From contig NZ_CP099975.1 of NCBI RefSeq assembly GCF_024137965.1, positions 496,001-560,000 of the forward strand: DNA of 64,000 bases, written 5' to 3'. Each line of letters starts with the position of its first letter. Positions within the stretch are counted from its first letter, which is position 1. This document shows, piece by piece, positions 26,701 to 35,302 of the stretch. The notes below the pieces were generated by a model. It saw only the letters and a list, made by a program, of their open reading frames with translations. It was not told the origin of the DNA and did not search any database. A program made the position numbers and the translations under genes. The stretch is from Halomonas sp. Y3. GTDB lineage: Bacteria > Pseudomonadota > Gammaproteobacteria > Pseudomonadales > Halomonadaceae.

Positions 26701-27690
26701 TTACTTCAGGTTCAGGTTATAAAGGCTGCAGCAGTTGCACTCGAAGAGGTTCCTGCGCTGTTCCTCGGTCAGCCAGTCGATCTCCTCAATGACAGGCTTG
26801 AGGTGGTCGAAGTCACGTCCGCTCACGGGATCGCGTGCACTGCCGGTGCCTGGCTTCTCGGTGCCGAACAGGACATTGTCGGTGCCGACGACCTTGAACA
26901 GGAACTCGAGGGCCTCCTTGGAGTAGTTACAGGTGTCGAAGTGAAGCTTCTTGAGCTTCTCGTCGAAGCTTTGCTCTTCCCCCTTGCGCACGTTCCAGGC
27001 TCGGAAGCGCCCCATCTGGTAAGGGATAGCACCGCCGCCATGGGGAATGACGATCTTGAGCGCCGGGAAGCGATCGAAGGTATCCGAGGTGAGCAGGGAG
27101 ATGACGGCGGTGCTTTCCTCGTTGATGAACTTCAGCGTATAGCTTTCACGCGGCTGGCAGCTGCCGGCAGAGTGGATCAGCGCCGGCACATCCAGTTCGA
27201 CCATCTTCTCGTAGAGGGGATGCCAGAAGGGGTCACCGAGGCCGGGCGGTGGCAGCTCATCACCCTCGGTGGGGTCCGGGTTGATCAGACAGCCGACGAA
27301 GCCGAGCTCCTTGACGCAGCGCTCCAGCTCCGACACAACGCGTACGGAGGGGCACTCATGTCGGTGCTGGGGAAGGCCGGCGACTCCACGGAAGCGGTCT
27401 GGAAACATCTCCACCAGGCGATAGATGACGTCGTTGACGTGCCGGTTCCAGAGTTCGGAGACGATGGCTGGTTTGAGAGAGTGCAGCTGCAGATAAGGGC
27501 GTGGGGAGATCAGCTGAATATCTGTCCCCACGGAGTCCATGATCTTGAGCAGAGCCTCACCTGAGGCTCGGATCGAGGCATCGGGAATTTTCGGATTGCC
27601 GGAAGGATTACCGCGTCCTCCAACCAGTTCGGTGAAGTACTTGTAGCTCTCCTGGGGCATGACGATATGAGCATGAGAATCGATAATCAT
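26701..27690 (-). CDS. 4-oxalomesaconate hydratase (LigJ type), amidohydrolase family
   Basis: A 329-residue metal-dependent amidohydrolase-fold protein. Metal ligands His6 and His8 lie in MIIDSHAHIV, a further His in LIHSAGS and another in IPHGGGAIPYQMGRFR. The segment CVKELGFVGCLINPDPTEGD and the IPHGGGAxPY motif match LigJ-type 4-oxalomesaconate hydratases better than aminocarboxymuconate-semialdehyde decarboxylases, the other close family. It would hydrate the ring-cleavage product of gallate to 4-carboxy-4-hydroxy-2-oxoadipate. The dioxygenase at 39 kb and the LigK-like proteins at 40-42 kb supply the steps before and after. It follows the RidA gene by 2 bases. Confidence 0.75.
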   Translation of the reverse strand: MIIDSHAHIVMPQESYKYFTELVGGRGNPSGNPKIPDASIRASGEALLKIMDSVGTDIQLISPRPYLQLHSLKPAIVSELWNRHVNDVIYRLVEMFPDRFRGVAGLPQHRHECPSVRVVSELERCVKELGFVGCLINPDPTEGDELPPPGLGDPFWHPLYEKMVELDVPALIHSAGSCQPRESYTLKFINEESTAVISLLTSDTFDRFPALKIVIPHGGGAIPYQMGRFRAWNVRKGEEQSFDEKLKKLHFDTCNYSKEALEFLFKVVGTDNVLFGTEKPGTGSARDPVSGRDFDHLKPVIEEIDWLTEEQRRNLFECNCCSLYNLNLK

Positions 27691-27692
27691 GA

Positions 27693-28085
27693 TTATTTTC
27701 CTTCTGGAATGATTGCGATCACTTCGATCTGCAGGTGCAGGGGAACGGGAAGCTCGGCCAGCTGAATATGCCGTGCCGGCCGGTCATCCGGGTCGGGAAA
27801 ATGTTTCAACCAGGCTTCGTTGATGAGGTCGCGAACGGCGTTGTCGCGGATGGAGATGGCCATCTTGCCGATATGGCCCAGGCTGGTACCGGCGGTATCG
27901 ACCAGGGACTGCAGGTGAGCGAAGACTAACTCTACCTGGCGTGCTGCGCTGTCGGCAGGTTGACCGGTTTCGGGATCGATGCCCGAGATGGCGGAAGAGA
28001 ACAGCAGGTTGCCGACTCGGGCGGCCCCGGGAATCGGAGCGCGGTGCCCGAACCCGGGAATCGAGATGCTGCGTTTTCCGGTCAT
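27693..28085 (-). CDS. RidA/YjgF-family protein
   Basis: A 130-residue trimeric-fold protein with the family marks GNLLFSSAISGIDPETGQ near residue 25 and RPARHIQLAELPVPLHLQIEV near residue 102; the arginine in RPAR is the family's substrate-binding residue. RidA proteins hydrolyse reactive enamines or imines; some homologues are 2-aminomuconate deaminases in aromatic pathways. Here it may hydrolyse or tautomerise an enol product before LigJ; this is speculative. It is first in the minus-strand pair with the hydratase. Confidence 0.8.
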   Translation of the reverse strand: MTGKRSISIPGFGHRAPIPGAARVGNLLFSSAISGIDPETGQPADSAARQVELVFAHLQSLVDTAGTSLGHIGKMAISIRDNAVRDLINEAWLKHFPDPDDRPARHIQLAELPVPLHLQIEVIAIIPEGK

Positions 28086-28472
28086 GGAAATTCTCCTTCT
28101 TTCTTGTTGTTTAAGGGCCAGTGGCCCCTGATGCTTTCGCTCCGGGGGCTCTGGTGTTTCATACTAAAGTCGATGTCTGTGGCTGTTTCTCGCTCCTCAT
28201 TGCATGAACTTTCTTTTTATTTCAATAGTTTGTCATGGCTCTCGGAGAGCTGTCTGGTCTCGTTATTTCACCTGGGAAGCGGCTTGACAAAACGTCTTCG
28301 CGGCGACACGATGTATGTAAGGTTCCCTGATAAAGAAAAGAAAAGCAACCCCCGACGTCCAGCCTCTTGTCACCGTCTCGCCACCGCCGAGATCCGGGAG
28401 CCCGCCTCCGTGACACCTGGCCGAGGAGCCGACATAGCCAATCGGGTTGAGAAGGATACAAGGAGAATAACG
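28086..28472. promoter_or_regulatory. Divergent promoter region of the RidA-LigJ and Rieske operons
   Basis: 387 bases without a supported gene. It contains GGGCCA-G-TGGCCC (28115-28127) near the RidA start and the element TACTAAAGTCGATGTCT (28162-28178), which matches sites at 19544 and 42790. A TTGACA is at 28284-28289 without a fitting -10 box. The frame of the Rieske gene stays open through most of this region but its codon use is unlike a gene. Confidence 0.5.
28162..28178. promoter_or_regulatory. ACTAAMGTC element, copy 2
   Basis: TACTAAAGTCGATGTCT shares 14 of 17 bases with GACTAAAGTCTAGGTCT (19544) and with GACTAACGTCTATGTCT (42790). It lies between the divergent RidA and Rieske genes. 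Its binding protein is unknown. Confidence 0.45.
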
Positions 28473-29702
28473 ATGCCTATGACACCGCAAGAAAATGATC
28501 GCCTGACTCGTGTAGAGAACGGTGCCCCCATGGGGCAGATGCTGCGCCAGTGGCACTGGCTGCCGGCGGTCCCCTCACTGTCGCTCGAGGCCGGCGGCAC
28601 TCCCATCCGCGTGCGTCTGCTGGGGGACAACTATGTCGTATTCCGCTCCGATGATGGCCGGGTGGCCTGTTTCGATGAGCAGTGCCCACACCGCAAGGCG
28701 TCACTGGCGGTAGCGCGCAACGAGGACAATGCCCTTACCTGTCTGTTCCATGGCTGGAAGTTCAGCGTGACTGGCGAGATGATCGAGGCGCCCAATCATA
28801 CCGGCGATCAGGTCAGCTTCTGTCAGAAGGTCAAGTTCAACAGCTACAGGATATGTGAAGCCGGCGGTATCGTCTGGGTATGGCTCGGGGAGGGTGAGAC
28901 TCCCCCCGCCTTCCCCGAGCTGCCCTTTACCTCCCTGCCCGAGGACCAGCGGGCCGTGGCCTGCCAGGAAATTCCCACCAACTGGGTGCAGGGTGTCGAA
29001 GCCTCCATGGATACCTCTCATGTGGGCGTGCTGCACTCCTCCTCCACCGAGCTGACCTCCGGCAAGTCGCAGCGCATGCACATGACCAGGGTGCGGGCGC
29101 CTCGCCTCGAGTTCGAGGAGATGACTTACGGGTTCCGCTATGCGGCCCTGCGCCCTCTGGGTGAAGATGAGCAGTATGTACGTGTCAACAACTTCGTGAT
29201 GCCCTGGTACGGCATTATCTGTCCCCCTGAAGAGGGTGGGCCGGGCACCGTCTTCTTCAGCGTGCCGGTGGATGATACCCATCACCGTGCCTGGTTCGTC
29301 CATTTCAATACCAGCCGTCCCCTGGGGGTGACACCCTTTACTATTGGCTCGGATCTGATGGATTTTCCGCCGCTGCCGCCCGGCGACGAGACCAACAACT
29401 GGGGCCAGGATCGTGGTGTCATGGCGCGTGGTCACTTCAGCGGCTTCCCTCAGCACTTCGGTACCGAGGACTTCGCCATCTTCCTGGGCCAGGGGCCGAT
29501 CGTGGACCGGACCACCGAGCAGCTCTGCTCCGCCGATGGTGCCGTGCTGCGGGTGCGCAACCTGCTGCTGCGTGCCGCCGAGCAGCATGAAAACGGCAAG
29601 CCGGCTCCCTCCGCCGAGGAGCTGAAGTACGCCGAGATTCGCTCCGTGGGTGGCGTCATCCCGGAGGAACAGGACTGGCGTGTCCTGGTGGATGGCGAGT
29701 GA
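28473..29702 (+). CDS. Rieske non-haem iron oxygenase, phthalate-dioxygenase/VanA-like
   Basis: A 409-residue oxygenase component. The Rieske [2Fe-2S] ligands are Cys71-x-His73 (DEQCPHRKAS) and Cys90-x2-His93 (LTCLFHGWKF); the catalytic iron ligands are His183 and His188 in DTSHVGVLHSS behind the bridging Asp180. The opening (ENDRLTRVENGAPMGQMLRQ) is that of the phthalate 4,5-dioxygenase group, which includes O-demethylases. No reductase is adjacent; the one at 48.6 kb could serve it. In this island it could demethylate a methoxylated aromatic ring or hydroxylate it. AGGAG at 28461 sets the ATG. Confidence 0.85.
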   Translation: MPMTPQENDRLTRVENGAPMGQMLRQWHWLPAVPSLSLEAGGTPIRVRLLGDNYVVFRSDDGRVACFDEQCPHRKASLAVARNEDNALTCLFHGWKFSVTGEMIEAPNHTGDQVSFCQKVKFNSYRICEAGGIVWVWLGEGETPPAFPELPFTSLPEDQRAVACQEIPTNWVQGVEASMDTSHVGVLHSSSTELTSGKSQRMHMTRVRAPRLEFEEMTYGFRYAALRPLGEDEQYVRVNNFVMPWYGIICPPEEGGPGTVFFSVPVDDTHHRAWFVHFNTSRPLGVTPFTIGSDLMDFPPLPPGDETNNWGQDRGVMARGHFSGFPQHFGTEDFAIFLGQGPIVDRTTEQLCSADGAVLRVRNLLLRAAEQHENGKPAPSAEELKYAEIRSVGGVIPEEQDWRVLVDGE

Positions 29703-29773
29703 CGATTCCTGATGTGATGGACGTGCGTCGGCCAACCCGCGGGGTTGGTCGGCCCAGAGGAGACAACAACACA

Positions 29774-31927
29774 ATGCTTACTACGCCACTTCTGCATGGA
29801 GAGCGACAGCTCCATGACGTCAGTCGTCTGCTCCATCCCCGCTCCATCGCGGTGGTGGGGGTGTCCGACAGCGAGCGTTCCTTCGGCAATTTCGTGCTCT
29901 CCAATCTCGAGAGCTTCGACTACACCGGCCAACTCCACCTGGTCAGCCGATCTTCCAGCGAGGTACAGGGACGGGCCTGCGTGGGCTCCATCGACGACTT
30001 GCCGGAGGGTGTCGATGTGGCGGTGTTGACGGTGCCGGCCTCGGCGGTCATCGAGTCGGTGCGTGCCTGCGGGCGGCGCGGTATCGGGGCGGCGGTGGTG
30101 TTCGCTTCCGGGTTTTCCGAGGCCGGCGAGGAGGGCGAGCGTCAGCAGGCGGAGCTCACGCGGGTCGCCGCTGAGGGCGGTGTCATGGTAGTAGGGCCCA
30201 ACTGCATGGGGCTCAGCAACCTGGTCGATGGGATACCACTGACCTTCGAGCCACAGATGCTGGGCCCTGACTACAGTGCCAGACTGCGTCAGGAGAGTCA
30301 GCCGGGGGTTGCAGTGGTGGCCCAGAGCGGCGCCATGTCCAACAACCTTCGTGATGCCCTGATTGCCAATGGCCTGCCGGTCATGCATGCCGTCTCCACC
30401 GGCAACGAGGCGGTGCTGAGTATCGAGGATCATCTGGCTTATCTGGTCGATGAGCCGCGTGTCGGGGTCATTGCTCTCTATGTGGAGCAGGTGCGCTACC
30501 CGGAACTCTTTCTGGCGCAGGTGGCCCGGGCCCGCCAGGCCGGCAAGCCTGTCGTCATGTTGATGCCCGGGCGCAGCGCTCGCGCCAGGGATGCAGTGCA
30601 GTCCCATACCGGCGCCCTGGCAGGCAACCATGCAGCGGCCTGCGTGCGGCTGCGTGCCGAAGGGGTGCTGCTGGTGGATACCCTGGATGAACTGTTCGAC
30701 GTGACCGCCATCCTGCACAGGTTTCCCGAGCCGCCGGCGGCACCGCCGGCTCTGCTGACCAATTCCGGGGCGATCAAGAACTGTGCTCTGGACCTGGGCG
30801 AGGATATCGGCTTGACTTTCCCCGCCTTTGCCGACTCCACCGTGTCGGGGCTCGGGGCCATTCTGCCCTCCTATGCCGTGGCGGAGAACCCGCTGGACTT
30901 CACCACCATCAGCGCCAGGGATCCGGAAGCCTATACCCGGCTGTGTCGGGTGGTAGTGGAGGATGCCGGCATCGGCGGCGTCATGGTGGCGATGATGGGG
31001 GGGCCCAGGGTCGGTCAACTCGACAAGGCGCGTCATCTGGTACCTGCCATCGCCCAGTGCCACAAGCCCGCGGCGCTGATCATCCTCGGTGACCAGACCG
31101 AGCTGATCCCGGAGTTTCGCCAGGCCATTAAGGAGAGCGGCGTGCCCTTCTTCCGCTCCGTAGACCGGGCGGTACGCGCCTTCACCCGGGTGGAGCAGTA
31201 TGGCCGCAGCCTGCGGCGCCAGCGCGCCGAGCCGGGCGAACGCCGGCTCCCGGTGCTGCCTGGCAGCGGGCTGCATGCCGAGTATCGCTGCAAGCAGTGG
31301 CTTGCCGACATGGGGGTCGCCTTTCCCGCGGGGCGGCTGGCCACCAGCGCCGACGAAGCCGTGGCGGTCGCCGAGCAGGTCGGCTATCCCGTGGTACTCA
31401 AGGCTCAGTCCGCCGACCTTCCTCACAAGTCCGATGCCGGTGGTGTGGTAGTCGGTCTGGCCGATGAGCAGGCGCTGCGTCAAGGCTGGGAGCGTCTGCA
31501 GTCGGCGGTAGCATCGGCTCGGCCCGAGCTGACCCTGGACGGGGTGCTGGTGGAGGCCATGGGCCGCAGCGGCGTCGAGCTGATCGTCGGTGCACGCCGC
31601 GACCCTCAGTGGGGGCCGGTGGTGATGGTCGGCCTGGGAGGCGTCTGGATCGAGGCGCTCAAGGATGTGCGTCTGCTGCCCGCCGATGTGCCTCAGGAAG
31701 CGATCGCGCAGGAGGTCCTCGCCCTCAAGGGGGCCGCCCTGCTGACCGGTCTGCGCGGCAGCGAGCCGGTGGATATTGCCGCCATCGCCGAGGTGGTCGC
31801 CCGGGTCGGGGAGGTCATGCAGAGCTGCCCTGAGGTGGAGGAGATCGACATCAATCCGCTGGTGGCCTATCCCGATGGCGTCGTGGCACTGGATGCGCTG
31901 GTCGTGACCAGCCCGCAACACTACTAG
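29774..31927 (+). CDS. ADP-forming acyl-CoA synthetase (FerA-like family)
   Basis: A 717-residue fused NDP-forming acyl-CoA ligase: CoA-binding domain (residues about 15-140, HPRSIAVVGVSDSERSFGNF), two succinyl-CoA-ligase-like domains, and a C-terminal ATP-grasp domain (VVLKAQSADLPHKSDAGGVV near 543). The phosphohistidine is His278 in QSHTGALAG. FerA, the feruloyl-CoA synthetase of Sphingobium SYK-6, belongs to this family, which suits a cluster that degrades an aryl acid with a side chain. It has a different mechanism from the AMP-forming ligase at 58 kb, so the two probably act on different substrates. Confidence 0.85.
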   Translation: MLTTPLLHGERQLHDVSRLLHPRSIAVVGVSDSERSFGNFVLSNLESFDYTGQLHLVSRSSSEVQGRACVGSIDDLPEGVDVAVLTVPASAVIESVRACGRRGIGAAVVFASGFSEAGEEGERQQAELTRVAAEGGVMVVGPNCMGLSNLVDGIPLTFEPQMLGPDYSARLRQESQPGVAVVAQSGAMSNNLRDALIANGLPVMHAVSTGNEAVLSIEDHLAYLVDEPRVGVIALYVEQVRYPELFLAQVARARQAGKPVVMLMPGRSARARDAVQSHTGALAGNHAAACVRLRAEGVLLVDTLDELFDVTAILHRFPEPPAAPPALLTNSGAIKNCALDLGEDIGLTFPAFADSTVSGLGAILPSYAVAENPLDFTTISARDPEAYTRLCRVVVEDAGIGGVMVAMMGGPRVGQLDKARHLVPAIAQCHKPAALIILGDQTELIPEFRQAIKESGVPFFRSVDRAVRAFTRVEQYGRSLRRQRAEPGERRLPVLPGSGLHAEYRCKQWLADMGVAFPAGRLATSADEAVAVAEQVGYPVVLKAQSADLPHKSDAGGVVVGLADEQALRQGWERLQSAVASARPELTLDGVLVEAMGRSGVELIVGARRDPQWGPVVMVGLGGVWIEALKDVRLLPADVPQEAIAQEVLALKGAALLTGLRGSEPVDIAAIAEVVARVGEVMQSCPEVEEIDINPLVAYPDGVVALDALVVTSPQHY

Positions 31928-31940
31928 GCGAGAACGAATC

Positions 31941-33122
31941 ATGAGACTGGAATTTACACCTGAAGAAGAGGCCTTCCGCCAGGAGGTCCGGGCATTCGTC
32001 GAGGCGGAACTGGATCCCGCGATCAGGGCCAAGGTCGAGCGCGGCCTGCGCCTCGAGAAGGTCGATTATGTGGCCTGGTACACCAGGCTCCATGAGAAGG
32101 GCTGGATCACCCCGGGCTGGCCGGAGGAGCATGGCGGCCCCGGCTGGACCCCGATCCAGAAGTATCTCTTCGACGAGGAGACCCTGCTGGGAGGCGCACC
32201 TCGGATCATCGCCAGCGGTATCAACATGCTGGGGCCAGTGCTGATCGCCTTCGGCACTCCCGAGCAGAAGGAGAAGTACCTGCCGGCCATCCGTCGCAGC
32301 GAGAGCTGGTGGGCCCAGGGCTTTTCCGAGCCCGGCTCCGGCTCCGATCTGGCCTCCATGCGCACCACCGCCGTGCGCGATGGGGACCACTACATCGTCA
32401 ATGGCCACAAGATCTGGACCTCCTACGCCCACTTCTGCGACAAGCTGTTCTGCCTGGTCAAGACCGACAGGGAGGCCAAGCCTCAGGAGGGGATCTCCTT
32501 CCTGCTGATAGATCTGGACACTCCCGGCATCGAAGTGCGCCCGATCAAGCTCTACGAGGGGGGTAACGACCTCAACGAGGTGTTCCTGGACAACGTTCGG
32601 GTGCCGGTGGAGAACCTGATCGGCGAGGAGAACAAGGGCTGGACCTACGCCAAGTATCTGCTGGGGCACGAGCGCACCGGTATCGCCGGTATCGGGGCTT
32701 CCAAGCAGCAATTACTGCGGGTCAAGCGGCTGCTGGCCGAGCAGGGCATGGAGGGGGAGCCTCACTTCCGGCGCCGGGTCGCCGAGCTGGAGATCGAGCT
32801 GCTGGCCCTGGAGGCCACCGGGCTGCGTATCCTCGGCGAGAATCAGGTCTTCAGTGCACCGGGGGCCGAGGCCTCGATGCTCAAGGTGCGCGGTACCGAG
32901 CTGCGCCAGGATATCTTCGAGCTTCTCTACGAAGTCGCCGGCCCGGCCGCCATTCCCTTCTCCGAGGAGGCCATGCGGCTGGAGGGCGAAGATCCGCTGA
33001 TCGGCGATGATGAGCGTGCTTCGCTGGCAGCCAACTTCCTGGATTCCCGGAAGCTATCCATCTACGGCGGCACCAACGAGGTGCAGCGCAACGTCACGGC
33101 CCAAATGTTGCTGCGAGGTTAG
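31941..33122 (+). CDS. Acyl-CoA dehydrogenase, large subunit type
   Basis: A 393-residue acyl-CoA dehydrogenase with FSEPGSGSDLASMRTTAVRD near residue 130 (flavin and substrate loop) and IYGGTNEVQRNVTAQMLLRG at the end. At the usual catalytic Glu of medium-chain enzymes (YEGT) it has Gly (YGGT); a Glu in LLGHERTGIAG may act instead, as in the isovaleryl-CoA branch. A second, divergent dehydrogenase follows after 9 bases, the arrangement of alpha2beta2 enzymes such as PimCD and actinobacterial steroid ChsE pairs. It would desaturate an aryl-acyl-CoA. Confidence 0.85.
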   Translation: MRLEFTPEEEAFRQEVRAFVEAELDPAIRAKVERGLRLEKVDYVAWYTRLHEKGWITPGWPEEHGGPGWTPIQKYLFDEETLLGGAPRIIASGINMLGPVLIAFGTPEQKEKYLPAIRRSESWWAQGFSEPGSGSDLASMRTTAVRDGDHYIVNGHKIWTSYAHFCDKLFCLVKTDREAKPQEGISFLLIDLDTPGIEVRPIKLYEGGNDLNEVFLDNVRVPVENLIGEENKGWTYAKYLLGHERTGIAGIGASKQQLLRVKRLLAEQGMEGEPHFRRRVAELEIELLALEATGLRILGENQVFSAPGAEASMLKVRGTELRQDIFELLYEVAGPAAIPFSEEAMRLEGEDPLIGDDERASLAANFLDSRKLSIYGGTNEVQRNVTAQMLLRG

Positions 33123-33131
33123 GAGACGATC

Positions 33132-34253
33132 ATGGATTTCTCGATTAGCGAAGAGCAGTTGCAGCTGCGGGATGCGGTCAAGCGGTTCTGCGACGGTGAG
33201 TATCCCCAGGAGCGCCGAGGACAGCCGGTGAGTATCGACCGCCGGCGTGAGCGCTGGGGCATGATGGCCGAGCTGGGCCTGACCGGGCTGATCCTCAGCG
33301 AGGCCTGTGGCGGTAGTGATCTGGGCATGGTGGAGCAGATGGGGGTTCTCGAGGAGCTGGGGCGCTGTTTGAGCCCCGAACCCTATCTCTCCACGGCCGT
33401 TATATCAGCAAGCCTTATACAGTCAATGGGAAATGCCGAGCAGCGGGAGCGGTGGCTGGCGCCAATCGCTGCCGGCGAGCTGCGCATGGCCCTGGCCCTG
33501 GATGAGCCCCGGGGACGCTATGCCTACGCGACGATGGCATGTCGGCTGACCCCCGAGGGGGATGGCTATCGCCTGGATGGGGAGAAGTGCCTGGTACTGG
33601 ATGGACCCTATGCCGATGCCTATGTGGTGGCGGCCCGGCATGAGGGAAGCCTGCAGCTGCTGGTGGTGCCTGCGGATGCGGCGGGGTTGACCCGGACCGC
33701 CGGCACCACCCTGGATGCTCGCGAAATCGCCACGCTCGGCTTCGCCGGGGTGTTGGTGTCCCCCTCGCAGCATCTGGCCGAGGGGGAGAGGGCCGAGCAG
33801 GCTCTCCAGGCAGTACTGAACCGCGCTTCGGCGGCGCTGTGTGCCGAGTCGGTGGGTGCCATGACCGAGCTGGTGGAGCAGACCCGCGAGTTCCTCAAGG
33901 TGCGCAAGCAATTCGGTGCCCCTCTGGGCAAGTTTCAGGCGCTGCAGCATCGTCTCGTCGACATGGTGATCGCCCTGGAACAGTCCCGTTCCATGGCTGC
34001 TCTGGCGGCTATGGCCGTCGATGAGGCGGGTGACAGGAAGTGCCTAAAACTGGTCTCCGCTGCCCGAGTCAGCGTGGCCCGAGCCGCACGGCTGATCGCC
34101 AAGGAGGCGGTGCAGATGCACGGTGCCATGGGCATGACCGACGAGTGTCAGGTGGGGCACTACGTCAAGCGCCTGATGGTCACCGAGCGTCTGTTCGGCG
34201 ACGTCTCTTATCACCTGGAAAGTTTCGAGAACACTACCGCGACGGCGGCGTAA
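33132..34253 (+). CDS. Acyl-CoA dehydrogenase, small subunit type
   Basis: A 373-residue partner of the preceding gene. It keeps the fold marks RKQFGAPLGKFQALQHRLVD near residue 258 and AVQMHGAMGMTDECQVGHYV near residue 322, but the middle loop is reduced (ALDEPRGRYAYATMA instead of a canonical TEPxAGSD). This degeneration is usual for the partner subunit of heterotetrameric enzymes. Close spacing (9 bases) to the large subunit supports co-assembly. It may bind FAD jointly with its partner. Confidence 0.83.
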   Translation: MDFSISEEQLQLRDAVKRFCDGEYPQERRGQPVSIDRRRERWGMMAELGLTGLILSEACGGSDLGMVEQMGVLEELGRCLSPEPYLSTAVISASLIQSMGNAEQRERWLAPIAAGELRMALALDEPRGRYAYATMACRLTPEGDGYRLDGEKCLVLDGPYADAYVVAARHEGSLQLLVVPADAAGLTRTAGTTLDAREIATLGFAGVLVSPSQHLAEGERAEQALQAVLNRASAALCAESVGAMTELVEQTREFLKVRKQFGAPLGKFQALQHRLVDMVIALEQSRSMAALAAMAVDEAGDRKCLKLVSAARVSVARAARLIAKEAVQMHGAMGMTDECQVGHYVKRLMVTERLFGDVSYHLESFENTTATAA

Positions 34254-34295
34254 GTCTCAGGACACCTCATCAACAACAAGGCTAGGAGCCAAGAT

Positions 34296-35243
34296 ATGAG
34301 CAACCTCACTACCGAATCCCTCGACGGCAACCTCAAGAACACCCTCCAGGACAAGGTGATCCTGGTCACCGGCGCCGGCAACGGCATCGGGCGCGCCATT
34401 GCCCACTACTGTGCCGCCCAGGGTGCCAGGGTGGTGGTCAACGACTTCGGTACCAGCCTGACCGGCGACAAGGAAGAGACCAGCCCCGCCGAGAAGGTGG
34501 TCAACGAGATCAAGGAGGCCGGCGGTCAGGCCGTGGCCAACCAGGATAGCGTCTCGGACCCTGAAGGCGCCCAGCGCATGGTGGATCTGGGCGTAGAGAC
34601 CTGGGGGCGTATCGATGGAGTGGTCAACAACGCCGGCGTGCTGCGCGACAAGATCTTCCACAAGATGAGCCTGGAAGATTGGAAGCTGGTCATCGATACC
34701 CATCTCAATGGCTCCTTCTATACCTCCATCGCCGCGGCGCAACACTTCAAGGCCCAGGGCTCCGGTGCCTTCGTGCACATGACTTCCCCGACCGGCGTGG
34801 TGGGCATGCTGGGGCAGGCCAACTACGGGGCCGCCAAGTCCGGGATCATCGGGCTCTCCAAGGCCATCGCCCTGGACATGCAGCGCGCCGGGGTGCGCTC
34901 CAACACCGTCTCTCCCTCCGCCTTTACCCGCATGCTCGACAATATCGTGGCCGAGACCCCGGAGCAGAAGGCGCGACTCGCCAAGGCCAAGCTCAATACC
35001 CCCGAGAAGGTGGCGCCGCTTATCGCCTATCTGCTCTCCGACCTGGCCGAGGGAATCACCGGGCAGATCTTCGGGGTACGCCGCAACGAGCTGATGCTGT
35101 TCAACCAGATTCGCCCGATTCGCTCCGTGTCCTACGGGGACGGCTGGACCCAGGAAGCGATCCACGACAGCGCCATGCCCTCCATGAAGCGATTCTTCAC
35201 GCCTCTGGACGGCGGCGAATACTTTGCCTGGGACTCCATGTAA
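34296..35243 (+). CDS. SDR-family 3-hydroxyacyl-CoA dehydrogenase (HSD17B4/MFE-2 type)
   Basis: A 315-residue short-chain dehydrogenase. NAD site TGAGNGIGRAIAHYCAAQGA near residue 29, NNAGVLRDKIF near residue 110, and catalytic Tyr and Lys in YGAAKSGIIGLSKA. The insert VNDFGTSLTGDKEETSP is characteristic of the dehydrogenase domain of peroxisomal multifunctional enzyme 2. It would oxidise the 3-hydroxyacyl-CoA made by the MaoC hydratase next door. Confidence 0.83.
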   Translation: MSNLTTESLDGNLKNTLQDKVILVTGAGNGIGRAIAHYCAAQGARVVVNDFGTSLTGDKEETSPAEKVVNEIKEAGGQAVANQDSVSDPEGAQRMVDLGVETWGRIDGVVNNAGVLRDKIFHKMSLEDWKLVIDTHLNGSFYTSIAAAQHFKAQGSGAFVHMTSPTGVVGMLGQANYGAAKSGIIGLSKAIALDMQRAGVRSNTVSPSAFTRMLDNIVAETPEQKARLAKAKLNTPEKVAPLIAYLLSDLAEGITGQIFGVRRNELMLFNQIRPIRSVSYGDGWTQEAIHDSAMPSMKRFFTPLDGGEYFAWDSM

Positions 35244-35302
35244 CAGACGCCGGGGGCGAGGCGATGCGCCTGGCCCCGGCACGATACAACAAGGACAAAG
35301 CC

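Noticed and set aside
26701-27690. Aminocarboxymuconate-semialdehyde decarboxylase for the amidohydrolase
   Set aside because: The adjacent RidA protein suggested a 2-aminomuconate pathway, but the FVGCxxNPDP and IPHGGGAxPY segments point to the LigJ hydratase, and no 3-hydroxyanthranilate dioxygenase is present.
27960-28472. In-frame extension of the Rieske protein to the left
   Set aside because: The frame is open but its codon use is unlike genes here, it crosses the RidA gene on the other strand, and AGGAG with ATG 28473 fits the family start.
29450-32032. 860-codon minus-strand frame opposite the acyl-CoA synthetase
   Set aside because: Same shadow effect. The plus-strand gene has the phosphohistidine motif and all domains in order.
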